From positions 62,001-126,000 of the forward strand of contig NZ_JACHEM010000008.1 in assembly GCF_014207445.1 (NCBI RefSeq): DNA of 64,000 bases, given 5' to 3'. Origin of the DNA: Streptomyces candidus. Its GTDB lineage: Bacteria > Actinomycetota > Actinomycetes > Streptomycetales > Streptomycetaceae. The position numbers and the translations under genes were made by a program. The notes under the pieces were generated by a model. It was given only the letters and a program-made list of their open reading frames with translations, was not told the DNA's origin and searched no databases. Shown piece after piece: positions 15,797-24,856 of this stretch. How positions within the stretch are numbered: the stretch's first letter is position 1; the number at the start of each line of letters is the position of its first letter.

Positions 15797-17446
15797 ATGG
15801 ACCTGATTCCCGCACCCCGGCACGTGAGCCGCCACGACGGCGACGGCGGCGAGTTCGTGGAACTCGGGGCCGCCACCGGACTCGTGGTGGGCGACGGCAC
15901 CGAGCGGGCGGCGCACTGGCTGCGCGGCACGCTGGGGGCGGCCACCGGCCTGTCGTTTCCGCCCGCCGGGACCCCTGCCGCAGGCGCCGTACGGCTCTCC
16001 GTGGACCCCGCGGCGACCGAGGACCTCGGCGAGGAGGGGTATCGGCTGGACGTCGTGCCCGCGCCGGGCGACGAGCCCGGCGTGCACGTCGTCGGCGGGG
16101 GGCCCGCCGGCGTGTTCTGGGGCGTGCAAACCCTGCGGCAACTGCTCGGGCCCGACGCCTACCGCGACGCGCCGCTGCCGGGGAGGACCTGGCGGCTGCC
16201 CGCCGTACGGATCCAGGACGCGCCCCGCTTCGGCTGGCGCGGCCTCATGCTCGACGTGGCCCGGCACTTCCTGCCCAAGGCCGACGTCCTGCGCTACCTC
16301 GACCTGCTCGCCGCCCACAAGCTGAACGTCTTCCACTTCCACCTCACCGACGACCAGGGCTGGCGCATCGAGATCAAGCGCCACCCCCGGCTCACCGGTA
16401 TCGGCTCCTGGCGCCCGCGCACCAAGTGGGGCCATCGGGCGTCCGACCGGTGGAACGACACCCCGCACGGCGGCTTCTACACCCAGGACGACATCCGCGA
16501 GATCGTCGCGTACGCCACTGCCCGGCACATCACCGTCGTCCCCGAGATCGACATTCCCGGCCACTCGCAGGCCGCCATCGCCGCGTACCCCGAACTCGGC
16601 AACACCGACGTCGTCGACACCGCCACCCTCGGCGTGTGGGACACCTGGGGCGTCAACCCGAACATCCTCGCCCCGGCCGAGCACGTCCTGCGCTTCTACG
16701 AAGGGGTCTTCGAGGAGGTCCTCGACCTCTTCCCGTCCCGCTTCGTGCACATCGGCGGCGACGAGGCCCCCAAGGACCAGTGGAAGCAGTCCGCGGCCGC
16801 GCAGGCCCGTATCGCCGAACTCGGCCTGTCGGGCGAGGACGAGCTCCAGGCCTGGTTCGTCCGGCACTTCGACACCTGGCTCGGCGAACGGGGACGGCGC
16901 CTGATCGGCTGGGACGAGATCCTGGAGGGCGGCCTCGCACCCGGCGCCGCCGTGTCCTCCTGGCGGGGCTACGCGGGCGGCATCGCCGCCGCCCGGGCGG
17001 GCCACGACGTCGTCATGTGCCCCGAGCAGCAGGTGTACCTGGATCACCGTCAGCACGGCGGCCCCGACGAACCGGTGCCCATCGGCTACGTCCGCACGCT
17101 GGAGGACGTCTACCGCTTCGAACCGGTGCCCGCGGAACTGACGGAAGCGGAATCCCGGCACGTGCTGGGCACCCAGGCGAACGTATGGACCGAGGTCATG
17201 GAGAACCGTGACCGCGTCGACTACCAGGTCTTCCCGCGCCTCGCCGCCTTCGCCGAGGTCGCCTGGTCGACGCTGGCCGCCCCCGCCGAACGGGACTTCG
17301 GCTCCTTCGCCTCCCGAATGACGTCCCACTACCGCCGACTTGACGCACTCGGCGTCGACTACCGGCCGCCCGGCGGCCCGTTGCCGCGGCAGCGGCGACC
17401 CGGAGTGATCGGACGCCCGATCGAGGGATTGCCCCCAAACGTGTGA
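15797..17446 (+). CDS. GH20 beta-N-acetylhexosaminidase
   Basis: A 549-residue glycoside hydrolase family 20 enzyme with the N-terminal GH20b domain (about 1-140) and the catalytic barrel (about 145-480). The signature HIGGDE near residue 318-323 holds the Asp-Glu pair used in substrate-assisted catalysis; the FHFHLTDDQGWR strand is also present. It releases terminal GlcNAc or GalNAc. No signal peptide is visible, so it probably acts in the cytoplasm on oligosaccharides imported by the preceding ABC transporter. A 7 to 8-bp hairpin follows at 17484-17501. Confidence 0.93.
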   Translation: MDLIPAPRHVSRHDGDGGEFVELGAATGLVVGDGTERAAHWLRGTLGAATGLSFPPAGTPAAGAVRLSVDPAATEDLGEEGYRLDVVPAPGDEPGVHVVGGGPAGVFWGVQTLRQLLGPDAYRDAPLPGRTWRLPAVRIQDAPRFGWRGLMLDVARHFLPKADVLRYLDLLAAHKLNVFHFHLTDDQGWRIEIKRHPRLTGIGSWRPRTKWGHRASDRWNDTPHGGFYTQDDIREIVAYATARHITVVPEIDIPGHSQAAIAAYPELGNTDVVDTATLGVWDTWGVNPNILAPAEHVLRFYEGVFEEVLDLFPSRFVHIGGDEAPKDQWKQSAAAQARIAELGLSGEDELQAWFVRHFDTWLGERGRRLIGWDEILEGGLAPGAAVSSWRGYAGGIAAARAGHDVVMCPEQQVYLDHRQHGGPDEPVPIGYVRTLEDVYRFEPVPAELTEAESRHVLGTQANVWTEVMENRDRVDYQVFPRLAAFAEVAWSTLAAPAERDFGSFASRMTSHYRRLDALGVDYRPPGGPLPRQRRPGVIGRPIEGLPPNV

Positions 17447-17897
17447 GTCGCGCGGTGACATGGGGTCGCCGTCCCGGCTCGTGACCGGCCCCCGGGCCGG
17501 TTCGGACGGGGGCGGACGGGAGGGGCTTTCCGGGTGGAACTGTGCCGGATGTACGGGATATGCCGGTTCGGTGCGGCTGCCGGTGGCCGACCCGGCACAC
17601 CCCGCCGCCTCGTCCTGTGCAAAGTTGGACAACATCCTCGACCGGGCCGCTCGGCCACGAGCAACCACCTGGTCGGCGCGCAGCGTCGCAAGGACTCAAA
17701 GGCCTGCAATCCGGTCATTTGCTGCCCATCGTGGAGGAAGTCCGAAAGTGGGTTCATGCCTCCGGGCCGGAGCGGGAAGTCCCGGTGCGGACCCTCGCGT
17801 CGGGCGGATCCGAAGATGTGCCAGAGTTGCCACGTCCGGGCCGGGAGCACGTAGCGTACGGCGCAACAGGGCGGGACGCCGGGAAGGGGCAGCTGGG
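17447..17897 (+). other. Intergenic region before the molybdenum-hydroxylase operon
   Basis: About 450 bases with no supported gene. It holds the hexosaminidase terminator hairpin (ACCGGCC/GGCCGGT, 17484-17501) and a possible promoter: TTGCCA at 17827-17832, a 19-base spacer, TAGCGT at 17852-17857. Short open frames here have poor codon use. Confidence 0.4.
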
Positions 17898-18791
17898 TTG
17901 ACCACGCACGCAACGCAGGCGGCGCAGGCCGTGACGCTGCCTGCCTCGCTGGAGGAGGCCGTGGCGGCACTGACCGCCATGCCCGCCGCCGTGCCCGTCG
18001 CGGGCGGCACCGACTTGATGGCCGCCGTGAACTCCGGGCACCTCAGGCCCGCCGGACTCGTCGGCCTCGGCCGGATCAGCGAGATCCGTGGATGGCAGTA
18101 CCAGGACGGTCACGCCCTGCTCGGCGCCGGCCTCACCCACGCCCGGATGGGCCGCCCCGACTTCGCGGCGCTCATCCCCGCCCTGGCCGCGGCCTCCCGC
18201 GCGGCCGGCCCGCCCCAGATCCGCAACGCGGGAACCCTCGGCGGCAACATCGTCACCGCGGCCCCCACCGGCGACTCCCTGCCGGTCCTGGCCGCCCTAG
18301 AAGCCACCCTCGTCGTCGCCGGGCCCGGCGGGCAGCGCGACATTCCGGTCTCCCACCTCCTCGCGGGCCGCGCGATGCTGGAGCCCGGCGAACTCATCGC
18401 CTTCGTCCGCGCCCCGCTGCTGCACGCCCCGCAGGTCTTCTTCAAGGCCACCGGCCGCACCGGGCCCGGCCGCGCCACGGCCTCCGTCGCCCTCGTCCTG
18501 GACCCGGCCCGGCGTGCGGTGCGCTGCGCGGTGGGGGCGATCGCGCAGATGCCGCTGCGACCGCTGGAGGCCGAGGCCTGGATCGCGTCGCTGGTCGACT
18601 GGGACGGAGAGCGCCGGCTCGCCCCGGAGGCCTGCGAGGCCTTCGGCGAGTACGTCGCCGCCGCCTGCATCCCGGACCCGCCCCGGCCCGACGACGGGGG
18701 GGAGGCCCCGGCGCTGGCCCCCGGCGTACTGCACCTGCGGCGCACGGTCGCCGCGCTGGCCCGACGAGCACTGGGGAGGGCGCTGTCGTGA
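17898..18791 (+). CDS. Molybdenum-hydroxylase FAD-binding subunit
   Basis: A 297-residue CoxM/XdhB-like FAD-binding protein with AGGTDLMAAVNSG (about residue 36-48) and RNAGTLGGNIVTAAPTGD (about 107-124), the two FAD loops of the family, and the C-terminal CO-dehydrogenase flavoprotein domain. It passes electrons from the Fe-S subunit to an acceptor. A TTG start is inferred from the GGAAGGGGC ribosome site and the typical N-terminus (TTHATQ); a GTG eleven codons later is an alternative. The stop overlaps the next gene's GTG. Confidence 0.85.
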   Translation: MTTHATQAAQAVTLPASLEEAVAALTAMPAAVPVAGGTDLMAAVNSGHLRPAGLVGLGRISEIRGWQYQDGHALLGAGLTHARMGRPDFAALIPALAAASRAAGPPQIRNAGTLGGNIVTAAPTGDSLPVLAALEATLVVAGPGGQRDIPVSHLLAGRAMLEPGELIAFVRAPLLHAPQVFFKATGRTGPGRATASVALVLDPARRAVRCAVGAIAQMPLRPLEAEAWIASLVDWDGERRLAPEACEAFGEYVAAACIPDPPRPDDGGEAPALAPGVLHLRRTVAALARRALGRALS

Positions 18792-21601
18792 CGGACCCCA
18801 CCATGGACAACACCGACAACACGGGTGGCCCTGACAACACGGTTGATTCCGACGGCGCGGTCGGCTCCGGCAACGCGGTTGGTTCCAACGACACCGTCGG
18901 GCCCGACAGCGACAGCGGTCCTGGAGGCGCGGTCGGCCCCGAGGGCGTGCGCCGCCCGGATCAGGGCGGTCCCGCCGGCCCCTCGGAGCCGGCGGACTAC
19001 TCGGGCGCCTCAGGTCATTCAGGTCACTTCGGTCACTCGGACCAGACCGGCCACCCCGACCCCTTCGGCCACTCGGGTCAGTCCGGCCACCCGGACCACC
19101 ACGGTCAAACCGGCCATCTCGAGGGCACCGTCTTCGGCGCCCCCGCGTCCCACCACACTTCCAGCCATGGCCCCGGCCCGGCCCACCCCTCCGCGTACGG
19201 CCCGGCTTCCGGACTCGGGCCGTCCGGCTGGCGGCCGACGCCGCAGAGCGGTGAATACGACGCCGACGCCACGGCGTTCGTCCAGCTGCCCGAGGGCCTG
19301 GACCTCTCCGGCACCGGCGACCCGCTCGCCGCCCCCGGCCACGACTACGTCCCCCCGCACATCACGGCTCCGCTGGAGACCGGGACCTGGAACGTTCACC
19401 TCCACACGGCCCCGCAGCCCTACCAGCCCCTGCCGTACCAGCCGCAGCCCCACGAGGGCCCGCAGCACGGGTCGCAGCAGCACGACTTCCCCCGCCACGG
19501 ACCGCAGCCAACAGCGCAGCAGCCGCACGAGCAGCACCAGCCCTACGAGCCGCAGCAGTCCTCGTCGGGATGGCCGGTCGCAGGGCACGACGCGGGTACC
19601 ACGAGCCAGTGGAACTTCACCGATGCCTTCGGCGCTGCCCCCTCCGCGTCCGATGCCGCCACCACGTCCTCGCAGGATTCCGCTCACGCCCACCAGCTCA
19701 CCGGGCAGTGGACGATCCCGGCCGCCGAGGACGAGTCCCCGGACGACTCCGGTGAGTTCCCCGTCGCTACGGCCGCACCCTGGCACGCCCCGGGAACTCC
19801 GACGACCCTGCCGGGCGGCGCTTCCGCCCCCTGGGCCCTCCCGCCCGAGCAGCCCACGGCCCCCACAGAGGCCCCCGGCGCCTCGTCCAACGACGCGCCG
19901 TCCAGCGACGCGGTAACCACCGGCGCCGCGCCGATGGATACCGACTCCACCGACGGCGCTGAGTCTCAGCGGCCGCAGCCCGGCCCGTCCGAGGACGGCG
20001 GCGCGCACCCGTCTCCCGTTGCGGAGGTCGGCGTCGAACCTCCGGCGCACGACGGCAGCCCCCGCCAGGGCGGGGCAGCCTTGGCGTCGGGTGACGGCTC
20101 CCACCCGGGCGGGGCGGAGAACGGCATCCCCCGCCAGGGTGGGCCTGCCTTCGCGGAGGGCGACGGCTCGTACCAGGACCCGGCCGGCGCACCGGGGCCC
20201 GGCACGGATTCCGCCCCGGAGCCGAATCCCGCGGCAGCTGCGGCCGTGGACGCCGACGAAGACGTGAGCGCCCCCCCCGCCCCGGAAACGGACGGCGACC
20301 GGGACGAGGCGCCCGGCATCCCTGCTGCCCGCGACGACGAAGCCCCGACGGCGGCGGCCCCGCCCACCGGGTTCCGCCCCGAGGCACCGCGGGTCGGCGG
20401 CCTCCACCCCGAAGCGCCCCAGGCCGCCGACGGCGGGCCCGATGGCGCCCCGACCACCGAAGCGTCGGTTTCCGGCACCCCGACCGCGGGGAACCCGTCC
20501 CCCGGTGCCCCGGCCGACGGCGTCCGGCCCGTCGGCAATCCGTCAGACGAAGCCGGGACCGCAGGGCCGGCCGACGGCGCGGCCGCTGCCCCGCCCGCCG
20601 AGGTCCGGGCCGATGTCCGAGCCGACGTACCCGAGCCCTCCACCGGCCAGGCCGCCGCGACCGGTCCGCTCGTCGGCGGCACGCACGGAGCTGACGGCGG
20701 CGACGACGCCGACACGCACCCGGACCCGGACCCGCACACCGCCTCGCACCCGGGCCCCGGCACCGACCGGGTCCCGGATACCGACGCGGCCCCCGGCACC
20801 GGCCCGGGCCAAGAACTCGACCCGGCACACGAACTCGAACCTGAGCACGGAGCCGACCAAGGGCACGGACTCCACCCCGAAGCCGTAGTTGTGGCCGGTG
20901 CCGGTGCCGGAGGCGTGGCCGCTGCCGGTGCCGTGGCCGACATCGAACCGTCGTACGCCGCTCCCCACGAGCCTCCGCCGTACCGCGACGAGCCGAGCGA
21001 ACACCCGCACGCCTCCTACGTGTTGCGGGTCAACGGCGCCGACCGGCCGGTCACCGAGGCCTGGATCGGAGAGTCGCTCCTCTACGTCCTGCGCGAGCGC
21101 CTCGGCCTCGCCGGCGCCAAGGACGGCTGCTCGCAGGGCGAATGCGGAGCCTGTGCAGTCCAGGTCGACGGCCGACTCGTCGCCTCCTGCCTGGTTCCCG
21201 CCGCGACCACCGCAGGGTCCGAGGTCCGTACGGTCGAGGGCCTCGCTACCGACGGGGAGCCCTCGGACGTGCAGCGCGCCCTCGCGGGCTGCGGAGCCGT
21301 CCAGTGCGGCTTCTGCATCCCCGGTATGGCGATGACCGTCCATGACCTCCTCGAAGGCAACCACGCGCCGTCCGAGCTGGAGACCCGGCAGGCCCTGTGC
21401 GGCAACCTCTGCCGCTGCTCCGGCTACCACGGCGTACTCGCAGCCGTCCGCGAGGTCGTCGCCGAACGCGAGGCCGCCGCCGACGCCACGACCGCCCATC
21501 ACGTTCCGCACGACGAGGCCCGTATCCCGCACCAGGCACCCCCCGGCGCGGGCGGCGCCCAGCACACCCCCCACCACCCGCACGACGGAGGCATGGCGTG
21601 A
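18788..21601 (+). CDS. 2Fe-2S subunit with giant disordered N-terminus
   Basis: The 937-residue protein has a normal molybdenum-hydroxylase small subunit only at its C-terminus (about 735-900). It shows the plant-type 2Fe-2S cysteines (CSQGECGAC near 780-788) and the second cluster (CGFC near 840, CRC near 873). The first 730 residues are low-complexity Pro/Ala/Gly/Asp-rich sequence with His repeats (GHS, GHF, GHP near 75-115), a Gln/His tract and Asp/Thr-rich stretches. Short islands such as DATAFVQLP and SGQWTIP-like or DDSGEF segments look conserved. Normal subunits are about 160 residues. The GTG overlaps the upstream stop. Confidence 0.85.
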   Translation: MTDPTMDNTDNTGGPDNTVDSDGAVGSGNAVGSNDTVGPDSDSGPGGAVGPEGVRRPDQGGPAGPSEPADYSGASGHSGHFGHSDQTGHPDPFGHSGQSGHPDHHGQTGHLEGTVFGAPASHHTSSHGPGPAHPSAYGPASGLGPSGWRPTPQSGEYDADATAFVQLPEGLDLSGTGDPLAAPGHDYVPPHITAPLETGTWNVHLHTAPQPYQPLPYQPQPHEGPQHGSQQHDFPRHGPQPTAQQPHEQHQPYEPQQSSSGWPVAGHDAGTTSQWNFTDAFGAAPSASDAATTSSQDSAHAHQLTGQWTIPAAEDESPDDSGEFPVATAAPWHAPGTPTTLPGGASAPWALPPEQPTAPTEAPGASSNDAPSSDAVTTGAAPMDTDSTDGAESQRPQPGPSEDGGAHPSPVAEVGVEPPAHDGSPRQGGAALASGDGSHPGGAENGIPRQGGPAFAEGDGSYQDPAGAPGPGTDSAPEPNPAAAAAVDADEDVSAPPAPETDGDRDEAPGIPAARDDEAPTAAAPPTGFRPEAPRVGGLHPEAPQAADGGPDGAPTTEASVSGTPTAGNPSPGAPADGVRPVGNPSDEAGTAGPADGAAAAPPAEVRADVRADVPEPSTGQAAATGPLVGGTHGADGGDDADTHPDPDPHTASHPGPGTDRVPDTDAAPGTGPGQELDPAHELEPEHGADQGHGLHPEAVVVAGAGAGGVAAAGAVADIEPSYAAPHEPPPYRDEPSEHPHASYVLRVNGADRPVTEAWIGESLLYVLRERLGLAGAKDGCSQGECGACAVQVDGRLVASCLVPAATTAGSEVRTVEGLATDGEPSDVQRALAGCGAVQCGFCIPGMAMTVHDLLEGNHAPSELETRQALCGNLCRCSGYHGVLAAVREVVAEREAAADATTAHHVPHDEARIPHQAPPGAGGAQHTPHHPHDGGMA

Positions 21602-23901
21602 GCAACGACGCGGCCACCGCCGCCGCAGCGGTCGGCGGCACGGAGCAGGAGCAGCCCGCCCACGGCCTCGGCGCTTCACTCCCCGCAGCCGACACCCGCG
21701 CCAAGACCGAGGGCACCTTCCCCTACGCCGCCGATCTCTGGGCCGAAGGCCTCCTGTGGGCCGCCATCCTGCGCTCCCCACACGCCCACGCCCGGATCGT
21801 CTCCATCGACACCAGCGCCGCGGAGGCCATGCCGGGCGTGCGGGCCGTCGTCACCCATGCCGACGTCCCCGGCGACCCGAACTACGGCCGCAAAGTCGTC
21901 GACCGTCCGGTGTTCGCCTCGGGCCTGGTGCGCCACCACGGCGAACCGGTCGCCGCAGTGGCAGCCGATCACCCGGACACCGCCCGGCTGGCCACCGCCG
22001 CGATCACCGTCGAGTACGAGGTCCTCGAACCGGTCACCGACCCGGAGCAGGCCTTCGCCGCGGAACCCCTCCACCCCGACGGCAACCTGATCCGGCACAT
22101 CCCGCTCAGCTTCGGCGACCCCGACGTCACCGGCGAGGTCGTCGTCGAGGGCCTGTACCGGATCGGCCGCCAGGACCCGGCCCCCATCGGAGCCGAAGCG
22201 GGCCTCGCCGTGCCCCGCCCGGACGGCGGCGTCGAGATCTACACCGCTTCCACGGACCCGCACACCGACCGCGACCTGGCCGCTGCCAGCCTCGGTCTGG
22301 AACGTGAACGCGTGAAGGTCGTCGTCACCGGCGTGCCCGGCGCCATGGGTGACCGCGAGGACGCGGGCTTCCAACTCCCGCTCGGTCTCCTGGCCCTGCG
22401 CACCGGCTGCCCGGTCAAGCTCGCCGCGAACCGCGAGGAGTCCTTCCTCGGGCACGCCCACCGCCACCCCACGCTGCTGCGCTACCGCCACCACGCGGAC
22501 GCCGAGGGCCGCCTGGTCAAGGTCGAGGCCCAGATCCTTCTCGACGCCGGCGCCTACGCCGACGACTCGTCCGAGTCGCTCGCCGCCGCCGTCTCCTTCG
22601 CGTGCGGCCCCTACGTCGTCCCGCACGCCTTCATCGAGGGCTGGGCGGTCCGCACCAACAACCCCCCTTCCGGACACGTCCGAGGCGAAGGCGCCCTCCA
22701 GGTGTGCGCTGCCTACGAGGGGCAGATGGACAAACTGGCCGCCAAACTCGGCCTGGAACCCGCCGAGTTGCGCATGCGCAACGTGCTGGCCACCGGTGAC
22801 CTGCTGCCCACCGGCCAGACCGTCACCTGCCCGGCACCGGTCGCCGAACTCCTGCGCGCGGTGCGGGACTTCCCCCTTCCCACGCTTCCGAAGGACTCGC
22901 CGGAAGAGGGCTGGCTGCTGCCCGGCGGCCCGGAGGGCGCCGGCGAGCCCAGCGCGGTGCGCCGGGGCGTCGGCTACGCCCTGGGCATGGTGCACATGCT
23001 CGGTGCGGAAGGCACCGACGAGGTGTCCACCGCCACGGTGAAGGTCCACGACGGCGTCGCCACGGTCATCTGCGCGGCGGTTGAGACCGGCCAGGGATTC
23101 TCGACGCTCGCCCGCCAGATCGTCCAGGAGACCCTCGGTATCGACGAGGTGCACGTCGCCGCGGTCGACACCGACCAGCCGCCCGCCGGTGCGGCCACCC
23201 ACGGTCGTCACACCTGGGTCTCGGGCGGCGCGGTCGAACGGGCCGCGAAAATGGTCCGCACCCAGCTTCTCCAGCCGTTGGCCCACAAGTTCGGCATGTC
23301 CACCGAACTGCTCTCCATCGCCGACGGCAAGATCACTTCCTACGACGGCGTCCTGAGCACCACGGTCACCGAAGCGCTGGACGGCAAGGAACTGTGGGCC
23401 ACCGCGCAGTGCCGCCCGCACCCGACCGAGCCCCTGGACGAGACCGGGCAGGGCGACGCCTTCGTGGGACTCGCCTTCTGCGCGGTCCGTGCGGTGGTCG
23501 ACGTCGACATCGAACTGGGTTCCATCCGGGTCGTGGAAATGGCTGTCGCCCAGGACGTCGGCCGCGTCCTCAACCCGGCCCAGCTCGCCGCCCGCATCGA
23601 GGCGGGTGTCACCCAGGGCGTCGGGGCGGCTCTCACGGAGAACCTGCGCACCCCGCGCGGTCTGGTCCGCCACCCCAACCTGACGCACTACGCCCTGCCG
23701 ACGGCGCTGGACGCCCCCGACATCCGCATCGTCAAGCTGGTGGAGGAGCGCGACGTGGTCGCCCCCTTCGGTGCGAAGGCGGCGAGCGCGGTACCGGTCG
23801 TCACGTCGCCGGCGGCGGTGGCCTCGGCAGTGCGGGCCGCCACCGGACGTCCGGTCAACCGGCTGCCCATCCGACCACAGGCGGCCGTCAGCAACCCCTG
23901 A
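21598..23901 (+). CDS. Xanthine-dehydrogenase-like molybdopterin subunit, divergent
   Basis: The 767-residue product has the AOX/XDH large-subunit fold: domain one at 30-140 (FPYAADLW, RSPHAHARI) and Moco-binding domains after. Key motifs are altered. The GGxFGG loop reads VPGAMGDRED (about 245), the usual RxFG segment is RGEGALQ (about 361), and the C-terminal GVGE motif with the catalytic Glu reads GAKAASAVPVV (about 724). QGFSTLARQ (about 497) is conserved. The complex may use different chemistry, an unknown substrate, or be inactive. It ends the FAD, Fe-S, Mo operon; no XdhC maturation gene is nearby. The GTG overlaps the preceding stop. Confidence 0.85.
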   Translation: MSNDAATAAAAVGGTEQEQPAHGLGASLPAADTRAKTEGTFPYAADLWAEGLLWAAILRSPHAHARIVSIDTSAAEAMPGVRAVVTHADVPGDPNYGRKVVDRPVFASGLVRHHGEPVAAVAADHPDTARLATAAITVEYEVLEPVTDPEQAFAAEPLHPDGNLIRHIPLSFGDPDVTGEVVVEGLYRIGRQDPAPIGAEAGLAVPRPDGGVEIYTASTDPHTDRDLAAASLGLERERVKVVVTGVPGAMGDREDAGFQLPLGLLALRTGCPVKLAANREESFLGHAHRHPTLLRYRHHADAEGRLVKVEAQILLDAGAYADDSSESLAAAVSFACGPYVVPHAFIEGWAVRTNNPPSGHVRGEGALQVCAAYEGQMDKLAAKLGLEPAELRMRNVLATGDLLPTGQTVTCPAPVAELLRAVRDFPLPTLPKDSPEEGWLLPGGPEGAGEPSAVRRGVGYALGMVHMLGAEGTDEVSTATVKVHDGVATVICAAVETGQGFSTLARQIVQETLGIDEVHVAAVDTDQPPAGAATHGRHTWVSGGAVERAAKMVRTQLLQPLAHKFGMSTELLSIADGKITSYDGVLSTTVTEALDGKELWATAQCRPHPTEPLDETGQGDAFVGLAFCAVRAVVDVDIELGSIRVVEMAVAQDVGRVLNPAQLAARIEAGVTQGVGAALTENLRTPRGLVRHPNLTHYALPTALDAPDIRIVKLVEERDVVAPFGAKAASAVPVVTSPAAVASAVRAATGRPVNRLPIRPQAAVSNP

Positions 23902-23903
23902 CG

Positions 23904-23919
23904 TACGGAGCGCTCCGTA
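23904..23919. terminator. 16-bp perfect palindrome
   Basis: TACGGAGCGCTCCGTA directly follows the molybdenum-subunit stop codon. It could be a weak terminator or a protein-binding site. Confidence 0.4.
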
Positions 23920-23926
23920 GGGACAG

Positions 23927-24157
23927 CTAGTCTCCCCGCCCGGGGGGCGGCGGGCTGGCCCCGAGGCCGTCGGCGCGGCCGTACCAGATCCGTTCCGGGG
24001 CCTGGTGTACCTGGCGGAGCACGCGGAACATCACGGAGAACACGAGGCGCGTCACAGGGGTGTCGGCAGGGTCCGCGGGCCGCACGGAGCTGTCCCGGGA
24101 GCGCGATTCCCGGGAGCGCGGCGGCAACCCGGCCCGCCGCTCCGGGCCCGCAGGCAC
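23927..24157 (-). CDS. Possible small hypothetical protein
   Basis: A 76-codon frame on the minus strand with strongly G/C-ending third positions, starting at GTG. The C-terminal half (RLVFSVMFRVLRQVHQAPE and on) looks protein-like; the N-terminal half contains a 5-residue tandem repeat (RSRES, RSRDS) from a 15-bp DNA duplication. No family is recognised and no strong ribosome site is seen. It may be a real small gene or the end of a decayed one. Confidence 0.3.
   Translation of the reverse strand: MPAGPERRAGLPPRSRESRSRDSSVRPADPADTPVTRLVFSVMFRVLRQVHQAPERIWYGRADGLGASPPPPGRGD
24093..24120. repeat. 15-bp-period tandem repeat
   Basis: TCCCGGGAGCGCG occurs at 24093-24105 and 24108-24120. Confidence 0.8.
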
Positions 24158-24182
24158 CTCGGCCGAGTTGCAGAGGCTCCGT

Positions 24183-24227
24183 AACCCCTGTGCTGCGGGC
24201 CCTGCAACCCCTGTGCTGCAGGCCCCC
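24183..24227. repeat. 23-bp-period tandem repeat
   Basis: Two copies of a 22-23 bp unit starting AACCCCTGTGCTGC (24183-24205 and 24206-24227) differ at a few positions. They lie between the molybdenum operon and the kinase gene. Confidence 0.8.
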
Positions 24228-24270
24228 TAACTCCTGCGCCGGATAAGGAAGTTCTCGATATCGTCCTTTT

Positions 24271-24300
24271 ATGGTCGACTCCAGTTATGGTCGACTCCAG
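24271..24300 (+). repeat. 16-bp tandem duplication of the kinase start
   Basis: ATGGTCGACTCCAG occurs at 24271-24284 and 24287-24300. Only the second ATG is in the kinase frame; the first opens a frame that ends within about 50 codons. Confidence 0.85.
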
Positions 24301-24856
24301 AATCGCAGAACTGGACTCCGCCGTCGTGCTCGTGACAGGGGCGATGGCGTCCGGGAAATCCACCGTGGCGCAGGCCCTCGCCGAGCGGCTGCCGCGTGCC
24401 GCTCATGTCAGGGGTGACGTCTTCCGCCGTATGGTCGTGTCCGGCCGGGTGGACATGACGCCCGACGCGGGTCAGGACGCGCGTGCCCAGCTGGCCCTCC
24501 GTTACCGGCTTTCCGCCGCTGCCGCCGACGCCTACGCCGCCGAGGGATTCACCGCGGTCGTGCAGGACACCGTCATCGGCAGGGAACTGGAGGACTACAT
24601 CGCTCTGGTGCAGACGAGACCGATGTACGTCGTCGTCCTCGCCCCGGACCCCGCGACCCTGGCCGCCAGGGACGCCGGCCGGGCGAAGACCGGGTACGGC
24701 GGCGGCTGGACCCCGGAGATCATGGACCGGGGCATGCGCCGGGAAACTCCGAGGGCGGGGCTGTGGCTGGATTCCTCGGGGCAGTCCCCGGAGCAAACCG
24801 TGGCGGAAATCCTTGCGCGGCTGGTCGAGGCCCGTCAGCTGCCGGCCGGGGTGTGA
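24287..24856 (+). CDS. AAA-type P-loop kinase (phosphotransferase-like)
   Basis: A 189-residue nucleotide-binding protein with Walker A GAMASGKST (residues 18-26) and an overall plan like chloramphenicol phosphotransferase, zeta-toxin or shikimate-kinase-type small kinases: VRGDVFRRM (about 41-49) and VVQDTVIG near 90 resemble the substrate and Walker B strands. The substrate is unknown. No ribosome site is near the start; TATCGT and T-rich DNA just before the first ATG suggest a leaderless or near-leaderless mRNA. A 16-bp duplication places a competing out-of-frame ATG 16 bases upstream. Confidence 0.75.
   Translation: MVDSRIAELDSAVVLVTGAMASGKSTVAQALAERLPRAAHVRGDVFRRMVVSGRVDMTPDAGQDARAQLALRYRLSAAAADAYAAEGFTAVVQDTVIGRELEDYIALVQTRPMYVVVLAPDPATLAARDAGRAKTGYGGGWTPEIMDRGMRRETPRAGLWLDSSGQSPEQTVAEILARLVEARQLPAGV

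Noticed and set aside
17534..17854. Small frames upstream of the molybdenum-hydroxylase operon
   Set aside because: Third positions are not G/C-biased as in neighbouring genes, and no ribosome site or family match is seen.
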